Both the position numbers and the translations under genes were made by a program. DNA of 40,907 nucleotides. Origin: Chloroflexota bacterium (GTDB taxonomy: Bacteria > Chloroflexota > Anaerolineae > Anaerolineales > Anaerolineaceae). The notes below the pieces were generated by a model. The model did no database searches, had not been told where the DNA came from, and saw only the letters and a list, made by a program, of their open reading frames with translations. The stretch covers positions 1 through 40,907 of the forward strand of contig JAAZNW010000113.1 of assembly GCA_012798065.1 (NCBI GenBank), written 5' to 3'. Of the stretch, positions 33,931 to 40,907 are shown one piece after another. How positions within the stretch are numbered: the stretch's first letter is position 1; every line of letters starts with the position of its first letter.

Positions 33931-35490
33931 ATGACAATTAACGCTAATTTTTGGGAAGGTTACCAAATTTCAGTTAACGACCTGGAAGACATTTACAACT
34001 ATTTACTAGAAACAGAATCTCCATTAGACAAGTTTGAAATCACCAAATTCCTCATTCGCCAAAAAATCGCTGAGAAAGAACGTGCTCTGTTAGTTGAAAA
34101 TTCGAATAAAGGCGCTCATTACCTGCCGGAAAAAACTTATTCCATTGGTGATAAGCTCATTTTTCCAGCCAAGGGGCAAATAAGCGGAGAGGTTAAGTCA
34201 ACACGTAGCGGGCTTAATCCTGCGTACCCTGATTTACAGGTGATTGAAGTAGAGATGTCAACAGGCGAGCATCTCTTTTTTGCGGCAAATTTACCGGACC
34301 ATATTCTCAATAATCCAACACCAACTGAAAAGAATATTCTCCTTGATGCCGATTACGTTTTTAGCGAATATGGTCAAATTCTGGCTGAAAAATTATCAAA
34401 ATCTCTTGAAAACAATCCGGATCTGATCTGTATTGCCCGCCAATACTTCCCGAGGGCACTCATATTCGACATTGGTATCGGCCCTTTGAATTTATGCGAA
34501 GCAGTGCTCGAAATGGCGGGCGGCGGACCCTTTACGACTGCCGAATTAATTTCCCAAATTGAATTACCTTTAAGCAATAACGCAAAACTTACCGAATTTT
34601 CAATGAATTTTGCCCTTGAACAAGATGGCAGGTTTGATGAAGTTGGCCCGGCAGGAGTAACGCTTTGGTTCTTAAAACGGCTTGAACCTCTTGAAGTTCA
34701 AAACCCACCTCTTACGCTTAATTTCGCGGGTTCTTTACCTGACAATCCTGATTTAATTCCCAATTTGACAGAATTAACTGCGCTTGTTGATGATGAAATG
34801 GAACAGTATCCATCAGACAGCCTGAAAACTGAAGTAACCATCAGTCTAACCTACCCGCATTGGCGAGCCGGTACGCTGCCATTAACGGAGCGTAACAAGA
34901 ACATTTTTCCAACCGCTTACGAGACACCTCGAGTAAAATTTCAATTTTGTGATTTTCCTTCTCTTCAAAAATTCGACGGCTGGGTAGTCAGACCTAACCA
35001 TTACATTTATGGCCTTAAGAACTGGTACGAGCAACAGGGCGTAATCCCCGGAAGTTTTATAACCCTATCTAAAAGTAGCACCCCGGGTGAAGTGAATATT
35101 CAGACTCACAAGAATAAGAACTCTCGTGATTGGATTCGCACAGTATTGGTTGGAACAGATGGAGGGATTGTTTTTGCTCTGCTCAAACAGGTCATCAGCT
35201 GTACGTATGACGAGCGTATGGCCATCATGGTACCGGACGTCAACGCACTGGATCATATATGGGCATCTAACAAATTTAAACAGCCAATTGAAAAAGTGAT
35301 TTTGACCATAATGCGTGAAATTGGCAAACTGAACACACAAAACCAGATACACGCCCAGGAATTGTATTCAGCGGTAAATATCATCAGACGCACCCCTCCC
35401 AGCACAATTCTATCTGTACTTCACTCACAACCCTGGGCAACGCATCTCGGTGACCTCTACTTCAAATTGAACGAAAACATGGCCCTATGA
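33931..35490 (+). CDS. Unrecognised 519-residue soluble protein, possible winged-helix segments
   Basis: I do not recognise the family. The protein is soluble and acidic with no signal peptide or membrane helix. The N-terminal stretch (about 10-55) is helical and ends in EITKFLIRQKI, like a small DNA-binding domain. YSIGDKLIFPAKGQISGEV (about 71-90) looks like a small beta-barrel of KOW or SH3 type. GGPFTTAELISQIELP through FALEQDGRFDEVGPAGVTLWFLKRLEP (about 195-255) resembles a winged helix of the HARE-HTH sort. These readings are inference from pattern. It shares ATGA with the next gene, so they are made together. No recognisable enzyme motif was found. Confidence 0.75.
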   Translation: MTINANFWEGYQISVNDLEDIYNYLLETESPLDKFEITKFLIRQKIAEKERALLVENSNKGAHYLPEKTYSIGDKLIFPAKGQISGEVKSTRSGLNPAYPDLQVIEVEMSTGEHLFFAANLPDHILNNPTPTEKNILLDADYVFSEYGQILAEKLSKSLENNPDLICIARQYFPRALIFDIGIGPLNLCEAVLEMAGGGPFTTAELISQIELPLSNNAKLTEFSMNFALEQDGRFDEVGPAGVTLWFLKRLEPLEVQNPPLTLNFAGSLPDNPDLIPNLTELTALVDDEMEQYPSDSLKTEVTISLTYPHWRAGTLPLTERNKNIFPTAYETPRVKFQFCDFPSLQKFDGWVVRPNHYIYGLKNWYEQQGVIPGSFITLSKSSTPGEVNIQTHKNKNSRDWIRTVLVGTDGGIVFALLKQVISCTYDERMAIMVPDVNALDHIWASNKFKQPIEKVILTIMREIGKLNTQNQIHAQELYSAVNIIRRTPPSTILSVLHSQPWATHLGDLYFKLNENMAL

Positions 35491-35918
35491 CAGACCAGAG
35501 GACTTTTAGTTTTGTAAAACCATCGATTAACACCACCTACCATATCGACTTTGATTGGTGGAAAACTCACGACGCTAATTGGCGTGTTTTCCTGTTTTCT
35601 TGCTTGTGCCCAGAACATCAAGGCTTGTTTGCAAATCAAAGTAATGAGTTCTTCATTGACTGGGTTGACCCTGTTACCGCCGAGATTATCCAAGTCGATG
35701 GATTGCAATCCACTTTAATGGACCATTGTGCTAAACAGGATAGCTTTTATTCTACCCAAACCGCCTTGGTCGATGCCATCTTTCGTGTATTTTTAGCCAA
35801 TGGCAATACGCCATTAAGCCCCCTGGAATTGTCTGATAAAATAGGCAAGCCGGCAGAAACAATTCTGCGTACTTTATCCGGATCCCAGGTTTACAAGGGA
35901 ATTCGCCCCTGTCGCTAA
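35487..35918 (+). CDS. Unrecognised 143-residue partner protein
   Basis: The small protein overlaps the stop of the preceding gene by four bases (ATGA) and is surely co-translated with it. Its centre is rich in Trp and Phe (FDWWKTHDANWRVFLFSC). The C-terminal third, PLSPLELSDKIGKPAETILRTLSG, reads like a helix-turn-helix with IGKPAETILRTL as the recognition part, similar in style to the winged-helix segment of its partner. Three cysteines (CLCPEH, DHC) do not make a clear metal site. The function is unknown. Five bases after its stop the tRNA begins. Confidence 0.75.
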   Translation: MTDQRTFSFVKPSINTTYHIDFDWWKTHDANWRVFLFSCLCPEHQGLFANQSNEFFIDWVDPVTAEIIQVDGLQSTLMDHCAKQDSFYSTQTALVDAIFRVFLANGNTPLSPLELSDKIGKPAETILRTLSGSQVYKGIRPCR

Positions 35919-35923
35919 ACACT

Positions 35924-35999
35924 GCCCTCGTAGCTCAATGGACAGAGCACCGGACTTCTAATCCGATGGTTGTGGGTTCGACTCCCACCGAGGGCGCCA
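35924..35999 (+). tRNA. tRNA-Arg (anticodon UCU)
   Basis: The cloverleaf is complete. Acceptor GCCCTCG (35924-35930) pairs with CGAGGGC (35989-35995). The D arm holds TAGCTCAATGGACAGAGCA, and the anticodon loop CTTCTAA contains TCT, reading AGA. The T arm has GTGGG, the TTCGACT loop and CCCAC. The discriminator is G, and CCA is encoded in the DNA (35997-35999). It lies between two protein genes on the same strand with gaps of 5 and 15 bases, so it is probably cut from a longer message. Confidence 0.97.
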
Positions 36000-36014
36000 T
36001 TTAACTTAAAAAGA

Positions 36015-37769
36015 ATGAAATCTCTCAATATAACTCCTAAAAAACAAAAACAATGGTATGTAATGGATGTTCACATCCATACACCGGCTTCTTTGGACTA
36101 TCAACAACCGGAGGTAACGCTTTTAGATATATTACAAAGAGCCGAAAAACGCGATCTGAATATCATCGCTTTCACTGACCACAACACTATTTCTGGGTAC
36201 GCTCGCTTGCGAAACGAGATCGAACAACTCGAATTACTAGAAAAACTAGGTCGTCTTCTTCCAGAAGAAAGCAAAAACTTGCAAGAGTATCGACGGTTGA
36301 AAAAGAAAATGCTTCTGTTGCCTGGTTTTGAGTTTACCGCTACTTTCGGGTTTCACATCCTCGGTTTATTTTCTCCTCAAAAAACAGTGCGTGAAATTGA
36401 ACATGTCCTTCTTGACCTGGGAATTTCTCCCGGAGGGCTGGATGACGGAAACCCCGCCATCGGGGCCTCAGTTGATGTTATCACCGCTTACCGTGTCATC
36501 AATGAAGCAGGGGGCATCGTTATTGCGGCTCACGCCAATTCAACCAATGGTGTCGCCATGCGAGGCTTAAGTTTCGGCGGTCAAACCCGAATTGCGTACA
36601 CCCAGGATTCTCACCTGCACGCACTAGAAGTGACTGATCTCGATCAAAAAGGGACGCGAACAACAGCGGCGTTTTTCAATGGAACAAAACCAGAATATCC
36701 CCGGCGCATGCACTGCATCCAGGGGTCTGATGCTCACCGGCTCACAACCGATCCTGTAAGAAAAAAGAACCTGGGTATAGGCGATCGTTCCACTGAAGTA
36801 TTCCTGCAGGATTTGTCCTTTGAGAGCCTGCATGAATTGTTTAATTCAAATGATTTTTCCCGCACACGCCCTCACAGACTTTCTTTGGAGCCCGTTTCAG
36901 ATTTCATTCAGCTCGCCCGGGACGAAGGACCGAATATCATCCAGGATTTTCATGAAAACCTGAATGTTCGAGGAGGTAACCTTTACGCTGTTCTCGCCGA
37001 CATATGCGCTTTTCTTAACACAAATGGAGGTACTTTATATCTGGGCGTTTCCAGCAATTCAGCGAAACCTGTCGTCGGCATTTCAAACCCAGATCAAGCG
37101 GTCAAACAACTTGAAAGAGAAATACAGAACAGAATAAGCCCGCCAACCCACCTCACAATTGATCTTCAAAAACACAAGAACCAAACCATCATTCGTATCT
37201 TGATCCCGCGTGGTGATGATGCGCCGTACGCGCTAGATGAAAACAAGATTTACATTCGTGACGAGGATGAGACCAATATCGCTGTTCGTGACGAAATCGT
37301 AACGCTTGTTTTAAGAGGAAAAGGACATGCGGTTGAATTTCAAATGGATACGCTTCCGCTCTCTTCCCCGAAGTTGCTGGCTCACCTTCCACCTACGGAA
37401 GAGATTTCTCACGAGCGAATCGAACCTCGCACGGGGGTCGAAGTCATTACGCCTGTAATTCGTGGCGGTAAAAGCTTCTTCACCATGCGCGACTTGCGTA
37501 ACGGTAACATCGTAAAAAATGTCACAGTGGCTTCAGCACGAAGACTTTGGCACTACGCCATTACCAGGTACAACGAGCTTATTCCCCATATGGATACACT
37601 GCCAATAACCTGGCAGGGTAATTATGGATTAATACGGCAGTATTCTCAAGGAAAAAACACCCTTTTTGACCTGGTTTATCGGTCTGAAGATGGCTTCCGT
37701 TTGTTTTTTGGCGTAACCGCAGATGGAATTCACAGCCAATGGAGAACCTTTTTAAAAGAAGAGGACTGA
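36015..37769 (+). CDS. PHP phosphoesterase fused to Schlafen AlbA_2-like domain
   Basis: The 584-residue protein joins two modules. Residues about 15-290 are a PHP domain: VMDVHIHTP (H20 and H22), AFTDHNT (about 52-58), LPGFEFT, IVIAAHANS and the closing GSDAH. These supply the metal ligands of PHP phosphoesterases. Residues about 295-437 resemble the AlbA_2 (Schlafen-like) ATP/nucleic-acid-binding domain: FHENLNVRGGNLYAVLADICAFLNTNGGTLYLGV, VVGISNPDQAVKQLE and KIYIRDEDETNIAVRDEIVTLV. The last 145 residues are unassigned. The ATG at 36015 is used because a longer frame from 35970 would read through the tRNA. It may act on RNA or nucleotides; no substrate is known. Confidence 0.82.
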   Translation: MKSLNITPKKQKQWYVMDVHIHTPASLDYQQPEVTLLDILQRAEKRDLNIIAFTDHNTISGYARLRNEIEQLELLEKLGRLLPEESKNLQEYRRLKKKMLLLPGFEFTATFGFHILGLFSPQKTVREIEHVLLDLGISPGGLDDGNPAIGASVDVITAYRVINEAGGIVIAAHANSTNGVAMRGLSFGGQTRIAYTQDSHLHALEVTDLDQKGTRTTAAFFNGTKPEYPRRMHCIQGSDAHRLTTDPVRKKNLGIGDRSTEVFLQDLSFESLHELFNSNDFSRTRPHRLSLEPVSDFIQLARDEGPNIIQDFHENLNVRGGNLYAVLADICAFLNTNGGTLYLGVSSNSAKPVVGISNPDQAVKQLEREIQNRISPPTHLTIDLQKHKNQTIIRILIPRGDDAPYALDENKIYIRDEDETNIAVRDEIVTLVLRGKGHAVEFQMDTLPLSSPKLLAHLPPTEEISHERIEPRTGVEVITPVIRGGKSFFTMRDLRNGNIVKNVTVASARRLWHYAITRYNELIPHMDTLPITWQGNYGLIRQYSQGKNTLFDLVYRSEDGFRLFFGVTADGIHSQWRTFLKEED

Positions 37770-37790
37770 TCTATTGGTTTTTGTGCACAA

Positions 37791-37830
37791 AACAAAACTG
37801 GAAGATTGCTTTCATCTTCCAGTTTTGTTT
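37791..37830 (+). terminator. Strong Rho-independent terminator after the PHP gene
   Basis: Sixteen bases (37791-37806) pair perfectly with 37814-37829 around a seven-base loop. The right arm ends in TTTTGTTT, which serves as the T tract. It closes the unit running from about 33887. The left arm begins with A-rich sequence, so it could work in both directions. Confidence 0.88.
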
Positions 37831-37831
37831 G

Positions 37832-37837
37832 TATAAT
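37832..37837 (+). promoter_or_regulatory. -10 element before the zinc-ribbon gene
   Basis: A perfect TATAAT begins two bases after the terminator stem and lies 28 bases before the ATG at 37865. The -35 position falls inside the terminator hairpin and matches the consensus poorly. The tight packing suggests that the downstream pair starts its own transcript here. Confidence 0.4.
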
Positions 37838-37864
37838 AAGCACAGATAATTCAAAGGGCTATTT

Positions 37865-38566
37865 ATGAGTTCAATTTTTCATCTGTATCAACTGCAGAAA
37901 ATCGATTCCAGTCTTATGGCGAACACGACCCGTCTTGAATCAATCGAAACTTCCTTATCCAATGACACAACGGTTAAATCGATAAAAAATGAAACAGATA
38001 AGTTATCGGAAGAACTCAGTGTGCTGAGGATTGAGATGAATCGTATCGAAGACAATTTGCTCAACCGGAGAAATAAGCTCGAACAATCCGAATCCTCTCT
38101 TTATTCCGGTACAATTAAAAATCCCAAAGAATTACAGGATCTGCAAAAAGAAATCGCATTTATTCAGTCAAATATCGCCGACCTTGAAGATGAACAACTT
38201 GAATTGATGGTGAAAATCGAATCACTGGAAGAAGCGCTGGCTCTTTCTTTGGATCGCTTAAAAACAGCCGAATTGGAACAATTGAATATAAACGCTCTCC
38301 TTGTTGAAGAAAAGCGAGAGCTCATAACTATCCATCAGCATCTTTTTAAAGAACGTGACCTGGTGGTCTCTCAGGTTGGCGATGATTTATTCAATCTTTA
38401 TGATGCCTTAAGAAGTAAGAAAAAAGGTATCGCTGTCTCAAAAATCGAAGACCAAATGTGCTCAGTCTGCGGTTCAACTTTAACCCCTGCGGAATGCCAA
38501 TCAGCCAAATCCAGAATTGATATTATCTCTTGCCCAACCTGCGGCAGGATTCTTTACGCAGATTAG
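37865..38566 (+). CDS. Coiled-coil protein with C-terminal C4 zinc ribbon (CT398-like)
   Basis: The 233-residue protein has a long N-terminal antiparallel coiled coil (about 1-180, rich in Glu, Leu and Lys) and a C-terminal zinc ribbon with CSVCG and CPTCG. This is the layout of zf-RING_7/CT398 proteins, which are widespread but poorly understood; some are placed near RNA or flagellar functions. GTIKNPKELQDLQKEIAFIQSNI is the conserved turn of the family. The NACHT gene begins 13 bases after its stop, so the two may be expressed together. Confidence 0.9.
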   Translation: MSSIFHLYQLQKIDSSLMANTTRLESIETSLSNDTTVKSIKNETDKLSEELSVLRIEMNRIEDNLLNRRNKLEQSESSLYSGTIKNPKELQDLQKEIAFIQSNIADLEDEQLELMVKIESLEEALALSLDRLKTAELEQLNINALLVEEKRELITIHQHLFKERDLVVSQVGDDLFNLYDALRSKKKGIAVSKIEDQMCSVCGSTLTPAECQSAKSRIDIISCPTCGRILYAD

Positions 38567-38579
38567 GTTAGAGACCTGT

Positions 38580-40907
38580 ATGTTTAAGCCTGATTTATTA
38601 TCGCTCATCATAGGCATAACCGCAGGTATCTTATTAACTTTGTTTATTAAACGCCGCAATGTCCTATTGTTTTTCAAGAAACACAAGCATAAAGCAAAGA
38701 AAAAATCAGGAATAAACCGCAATGATGAGCAAGAGCTCAGAAAATTTCTCTTGCGCGAGGCTGAAAGCTCACACTTGCTCGCTTTCTTTTGCCGGTTGAG
38801 TGACCTTTTTATCTCTCGCAAATTGATCAGTAACCCACTCTACCTTGATCCATCAGTGGATATTGAAGAAATACATGGCTTGTTGCTTAAACCTCTCGCT
38901 ATCGCCGAAATACCAGAATTGGCAATAGAGTACCCCTTCCCTTTGCTTTCGCTCGGTGAAGCTCTGTCAGGTGGATGTAATGTGGTGCTCAAAGGGCGTA
39001 TCGGATCTGGAAAATCTTGTACCATTGCCAACCTGGTAATTGAGCTTTTGGAAGGAAGATGCCCTGTTGTTGAGCTAAATCAGTTTTTACCTATTTTCAT
39101 TCATGCCAGAAATCTCACTTTTTCTGGAACTGAAAAAACGCTTGAAAATGCTATTCTTGACAGTATAGGGGCTCGCAGTGCCATTAATAAAAAAAACGGC
39201 CTTGAGCCCATCATTGAAAAATATCGTTCCCAAAAAAGATTGCTGCTCTGCTTAGATGGGCTTGATGAATTAGAACCTGAAGAATTTGATGAGTATGTTA
39301 TTCGCATCCAAGAATTTCTAATACAAAACCCATCCGTCCAAATAATTACGGTTTCAGGCCCGTTTTATACAGGGAATTTAATTAAAGCCGGTTTCGTCTC
39401 TTTTTATCTCAAACCTCCTTCCCTGGAAGAAAACAAGAGATTAGCGTTAAAAATATGCGGCCTTTTCTTAGACAACTCCAGCCTACTGGAAAAAGAAGTT
39501 GTACAAGGTTGGGTGAAACAATTTAAACCCTCACTTGAATTATTCAGTACAACCATTCAGGTCTTTTCCTATCTATTTCCATCCAGTAAGTCAGAGAAAT
39601 CCTTCGTGGAACCTTACATCCGCTACGTGACCGGGAATAAGCTATCGGCACATGAACTGGTCCTTCTGTTAAGAAGTTATGCCCATCCTTTAGAGAACGG
39701 TTCCAGCCTGTTTCAGTCGGAAGGATTGGTCCGCTTACCTCCAAGCAACGACGTACCCTCCTTAACGATTTCAGGTGAAAAGGCAATTGATGCTCTGATA
39801 AACAACCGAGTTCTTATCAGTAACCCAGATGGGCATCTTCGACTGTTAAACGCCGAGTTGAATTGCCATTTATTGGCTATGTCAGACAGCCATCCATTGG
39901 TTCTCGATCCCGCCAGGTTATTGTGTTCCCCGATTGAAGACAGGATCACGCAACTCTCTCACCAGACCCATTACCTGGGAGAATGGGTGCAAAGATCCGA
40001 GCAAATTAATGACATGAATTTGCTATTAACTTTAGAGCATATCCTGGTAAAAAAGAATAAAAAGGTACTCTGTGGCTCTGGCTTAGAAAAAATCGCGAAG
40101 GTTGTTACCTCGCTCAAATTGCCGCTTTCCACGCGTTATCTTGCCGCTAACCTCATTTTTTATTCACAGGAAAACATTCTCTTTTACCTCCTGAAGCATT
40201 TCTCATCATCTACTGATATAGACACTTCTCAACTGATCATTCTGCTCGTCGGTCTTAGCGGAGAAGCAAAATACGCCGATCTCCTCGCGCCATTCCTTTC
40301 CAGTGATCTACCTATGCTGAGAGAACTGGCTTTGCTCATGCTCATCAGGCATCCTGAACTTGATAGGGCTTCTCTGATCGATTTCGAAATGCACGGGTTA
40401 GGGGGGCAAAACATAGGCGTTTTAATGTCTCTTGAAGGGGATGAAGGGCTTGAACAATTACAGCGGTATGCAACCTTAGAGGACTCCAATTGTCGGCGTA
40501 ACGCAATTGCTGGTCTACGAATGATCAATCAAGACTGGTCCGTAAAAGAACTTCACCATCTTAACAGCACTGATCACGCATGGATGGTAAGGGATGCTGC
40601 AGCCCAGGCCATCGAAAACCAATGGAGCCCAGCCCCTTTTATTCCTCGTCCCTTACCCCCATTGGGCAAAAACCCCACAATTCTCCATTTCCTCGAAACG
40701 ATTAGTTCAGATTCCCCTTATAAAGGGAACTCAAGTGATTTATTGGGTACTCTCATTCATTCACAAGATTACCCTTTGCAATTATTAGGATTACGCTACC
40801 TTATAAAACAGGGCGGTTCTCAAATCCCGGCTGCCTTGGAGGCACTGGTTTGCCGCCCTGGGAACTTGCGTGAGGTTGCCTTGCTCTTGCAACGAGATTT
40901 GTTCTAT
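38580..40907 (+). CDS. Membrane-anchored NACHT-type NTPase with HEAT-like repeats (3' cut by window)
   Basis: The frame is open from the ATG at 38580 to the window edge, giving 776 residues without a stop. A single N-terminal membrane helix (about 5-23, LLSLIIGITAGILLTLF) is followed by a basic stretch (KKHKHKAKKK). The NTPase part has Walker A GRIGSGKSC (139-147) and the NACHT-type Walker B LLLCLDGLDEL (221-231), with a following TVSG sensor-like strand. From about residue 470 onward helical hairpins recall HEAT or armadillo repeats (LRELALLMLIRHPEL, MVRDAAAQAIEN, PLQLLGLRYLI). Such STAND ATPases act as signal sensors and some take part in phage defence. No effector domain is seen in the visible part. 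It probably shares a transcript with the zinc-ribbon gene. Confidence 0.85.
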   Translation, partial: MFKPDLLSLIIGITAGILLTLFIKRRNVLLFFKKHKHKAKKKSGINRNDEQELRKFLLREAESSHLLAFFCRLSDLFISRKLISNPLYLDPSVDIEEIHGLLLKPLAIAEIPELAIEYPFPLLSLGEALSGGCNVVLKGRIGSGKSCTIANLVIELLEGRCPVVELNQFLPIFIHARNLTFSGTEKTLENAILDSIGARSAINKKNGLEPIIEKYRSQKRLLLCLDGLDELEPEEFDEYVIRIQEFLIQNPSVQIITVSGPFYTGNLIKAGFVSFYLKPPSLEENKRLALKICGLFLDNSSLLEKEVVQGWVKQFKPSLELFSTTIQVFSYLFPSSKSEKSFVEPYIRYVTGNKLSAHELVLLLRSYAHPLENGSSLFQSEGLVRLPPSNDVPSLTISGEKAIDALINNRVLISNPDGHLRLLNAELNCHLLAMSDSHPLVLDPARLLCSPIEDRITQLSHQTHYLGEWVQRSEQINDMNLLLTLEHILVKKNKKVLCGSGLEKIAKVVTSLKLPLSTRYLAANLIFYSQENILFYLLKHFSSSTDIDTSQLIILLVGLSGEAKYADLLAPFLSSDLPMLRELALLMLIRHPELDRASLIDFEMHGLGGQNIGVLMSLEGDEGLEQLQRYATLEDSNCRRNAIAGLRMINQDWSVKELHHLNSTDHAWMVRDAAAQAIENQWSPAPFIPRPLPPLGKNPTILHFLETISSDSPYKGNSSDLLGTLIHSQDYPLQLLGLRYLIKQGGSQIPAALEALVCRPGNLREVALLLQRDLFY

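Noticed and set aside
35924-35999. tRNA-Arg as an integration site of a mobile element
   Set aside because: No integrase lies next to it and no repeat of the tRNA 3' end was seen in the window; the Xer gene is 34 kb away.
35970-36014. In-frame extension of the PHP gene giving a start with WVRLPPRAPF
   Set aside because: These codons are the 3' half of the tRNA-Arg read as protein, a well-known false extension; the ATG at 36015 lies after the tRNA.
38840-39949. Several reverse-strand frames opposite the NACHT gene
   Set aside because: They are shadows of a long continuous forward frame with clear NTPase motifs and show no family features.

Overview
The window looks like a chromosomal stretch from a Chloroflexota bacterium, most likely class Anaerolineae. 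This is inferred from gene content, not from any search: a complete F420 tailing cluster (cofC, cofD, cofE, F420:NADP oxidoreductase, an LLM-type enzyme), family II pyrophosphatase with CBS domains, Asp23/NusB, DUF1385, PgpH/YbeY/DgkA, large lipoproteins and LysM/M23 proteins. Genes are dense, almost all gaps are under 300 bases, and no CRISPR array, insertion sequence or rRNA was seen.

Layout. 1-1500: cspA behind an elaborate leader (a promoter overlapped by a 20-bp perfect palindrome, then a terminator-like hairpin, then a second promoter), facing a Xer-type tyrosine recombinase. 1784-8681 (+): a LarA-type racemase with an alpha/beta hydrolase, asp23-nusB, a large lipoprotein with a glycosidase-like C-terminus, and pckA starting at TTG. 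8699-9442 (-): prepilin peptidase. 9524-13524 (+): a DNA-repair unit, an MrfA-like helicase with an HNH nuclease domain inserted in its C-terminal DUF1998 part, an MrfB-like DEDDh exonuclease and a DUF2007 protein.

24431 down to 13534 (-): ten genes run as one probable operon: an SsnA-like amidohydrolase, F420:NADP oxidoreductase, cofE, cofD, cofC, an LLM-family enzyme, CBS-pyrophosphatase, an FAD+[2Fe-2S] subunit with reversed domain order, a small two-helix membrane protein and a molybdenum hydroxylase large subunit. The unit pairs F420 production and use with purine-type hydroxylase and deaminase enzymes. The deazaflavin-forming step (CofG/CofH) is not in the window.

24535-30596 (+): M20 peptidase, DUF1385, ComEA, YqeY, PgpH-type c-di-AMP phosphodiesterase, YbeY and DgkA, with overlapping stops and starts that suggest translational coupling. 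30587-32042 (-): an orphan NarL-type response regulator and exonuclease III. 32087-33869 (+): DUF192 and a LysM/M23 protein. 33931-37769 (+): two unrecognised genes, a tRNA-Arg(UCU) sitting between reading frames, and a PHP phosphoesterase fused to a Schlafen-AlbA-like domain, closed by a 16-bp-stem terminator. 37865 to the right edge: a coiled-coil zinc-ribbon protein and a membrane-anchored NACHT-type NTPase with HEAT-like repeats, cut by the window end.

The best candidates for something undescribed are the HNH-armed MrfA/MrfB pair, the F420/molybdenum-hydroxylase operon, the two-gene unknown unit wrapped round a tRNA with the PHP-AlbA fusion, and the NACHT-HEAT protein.
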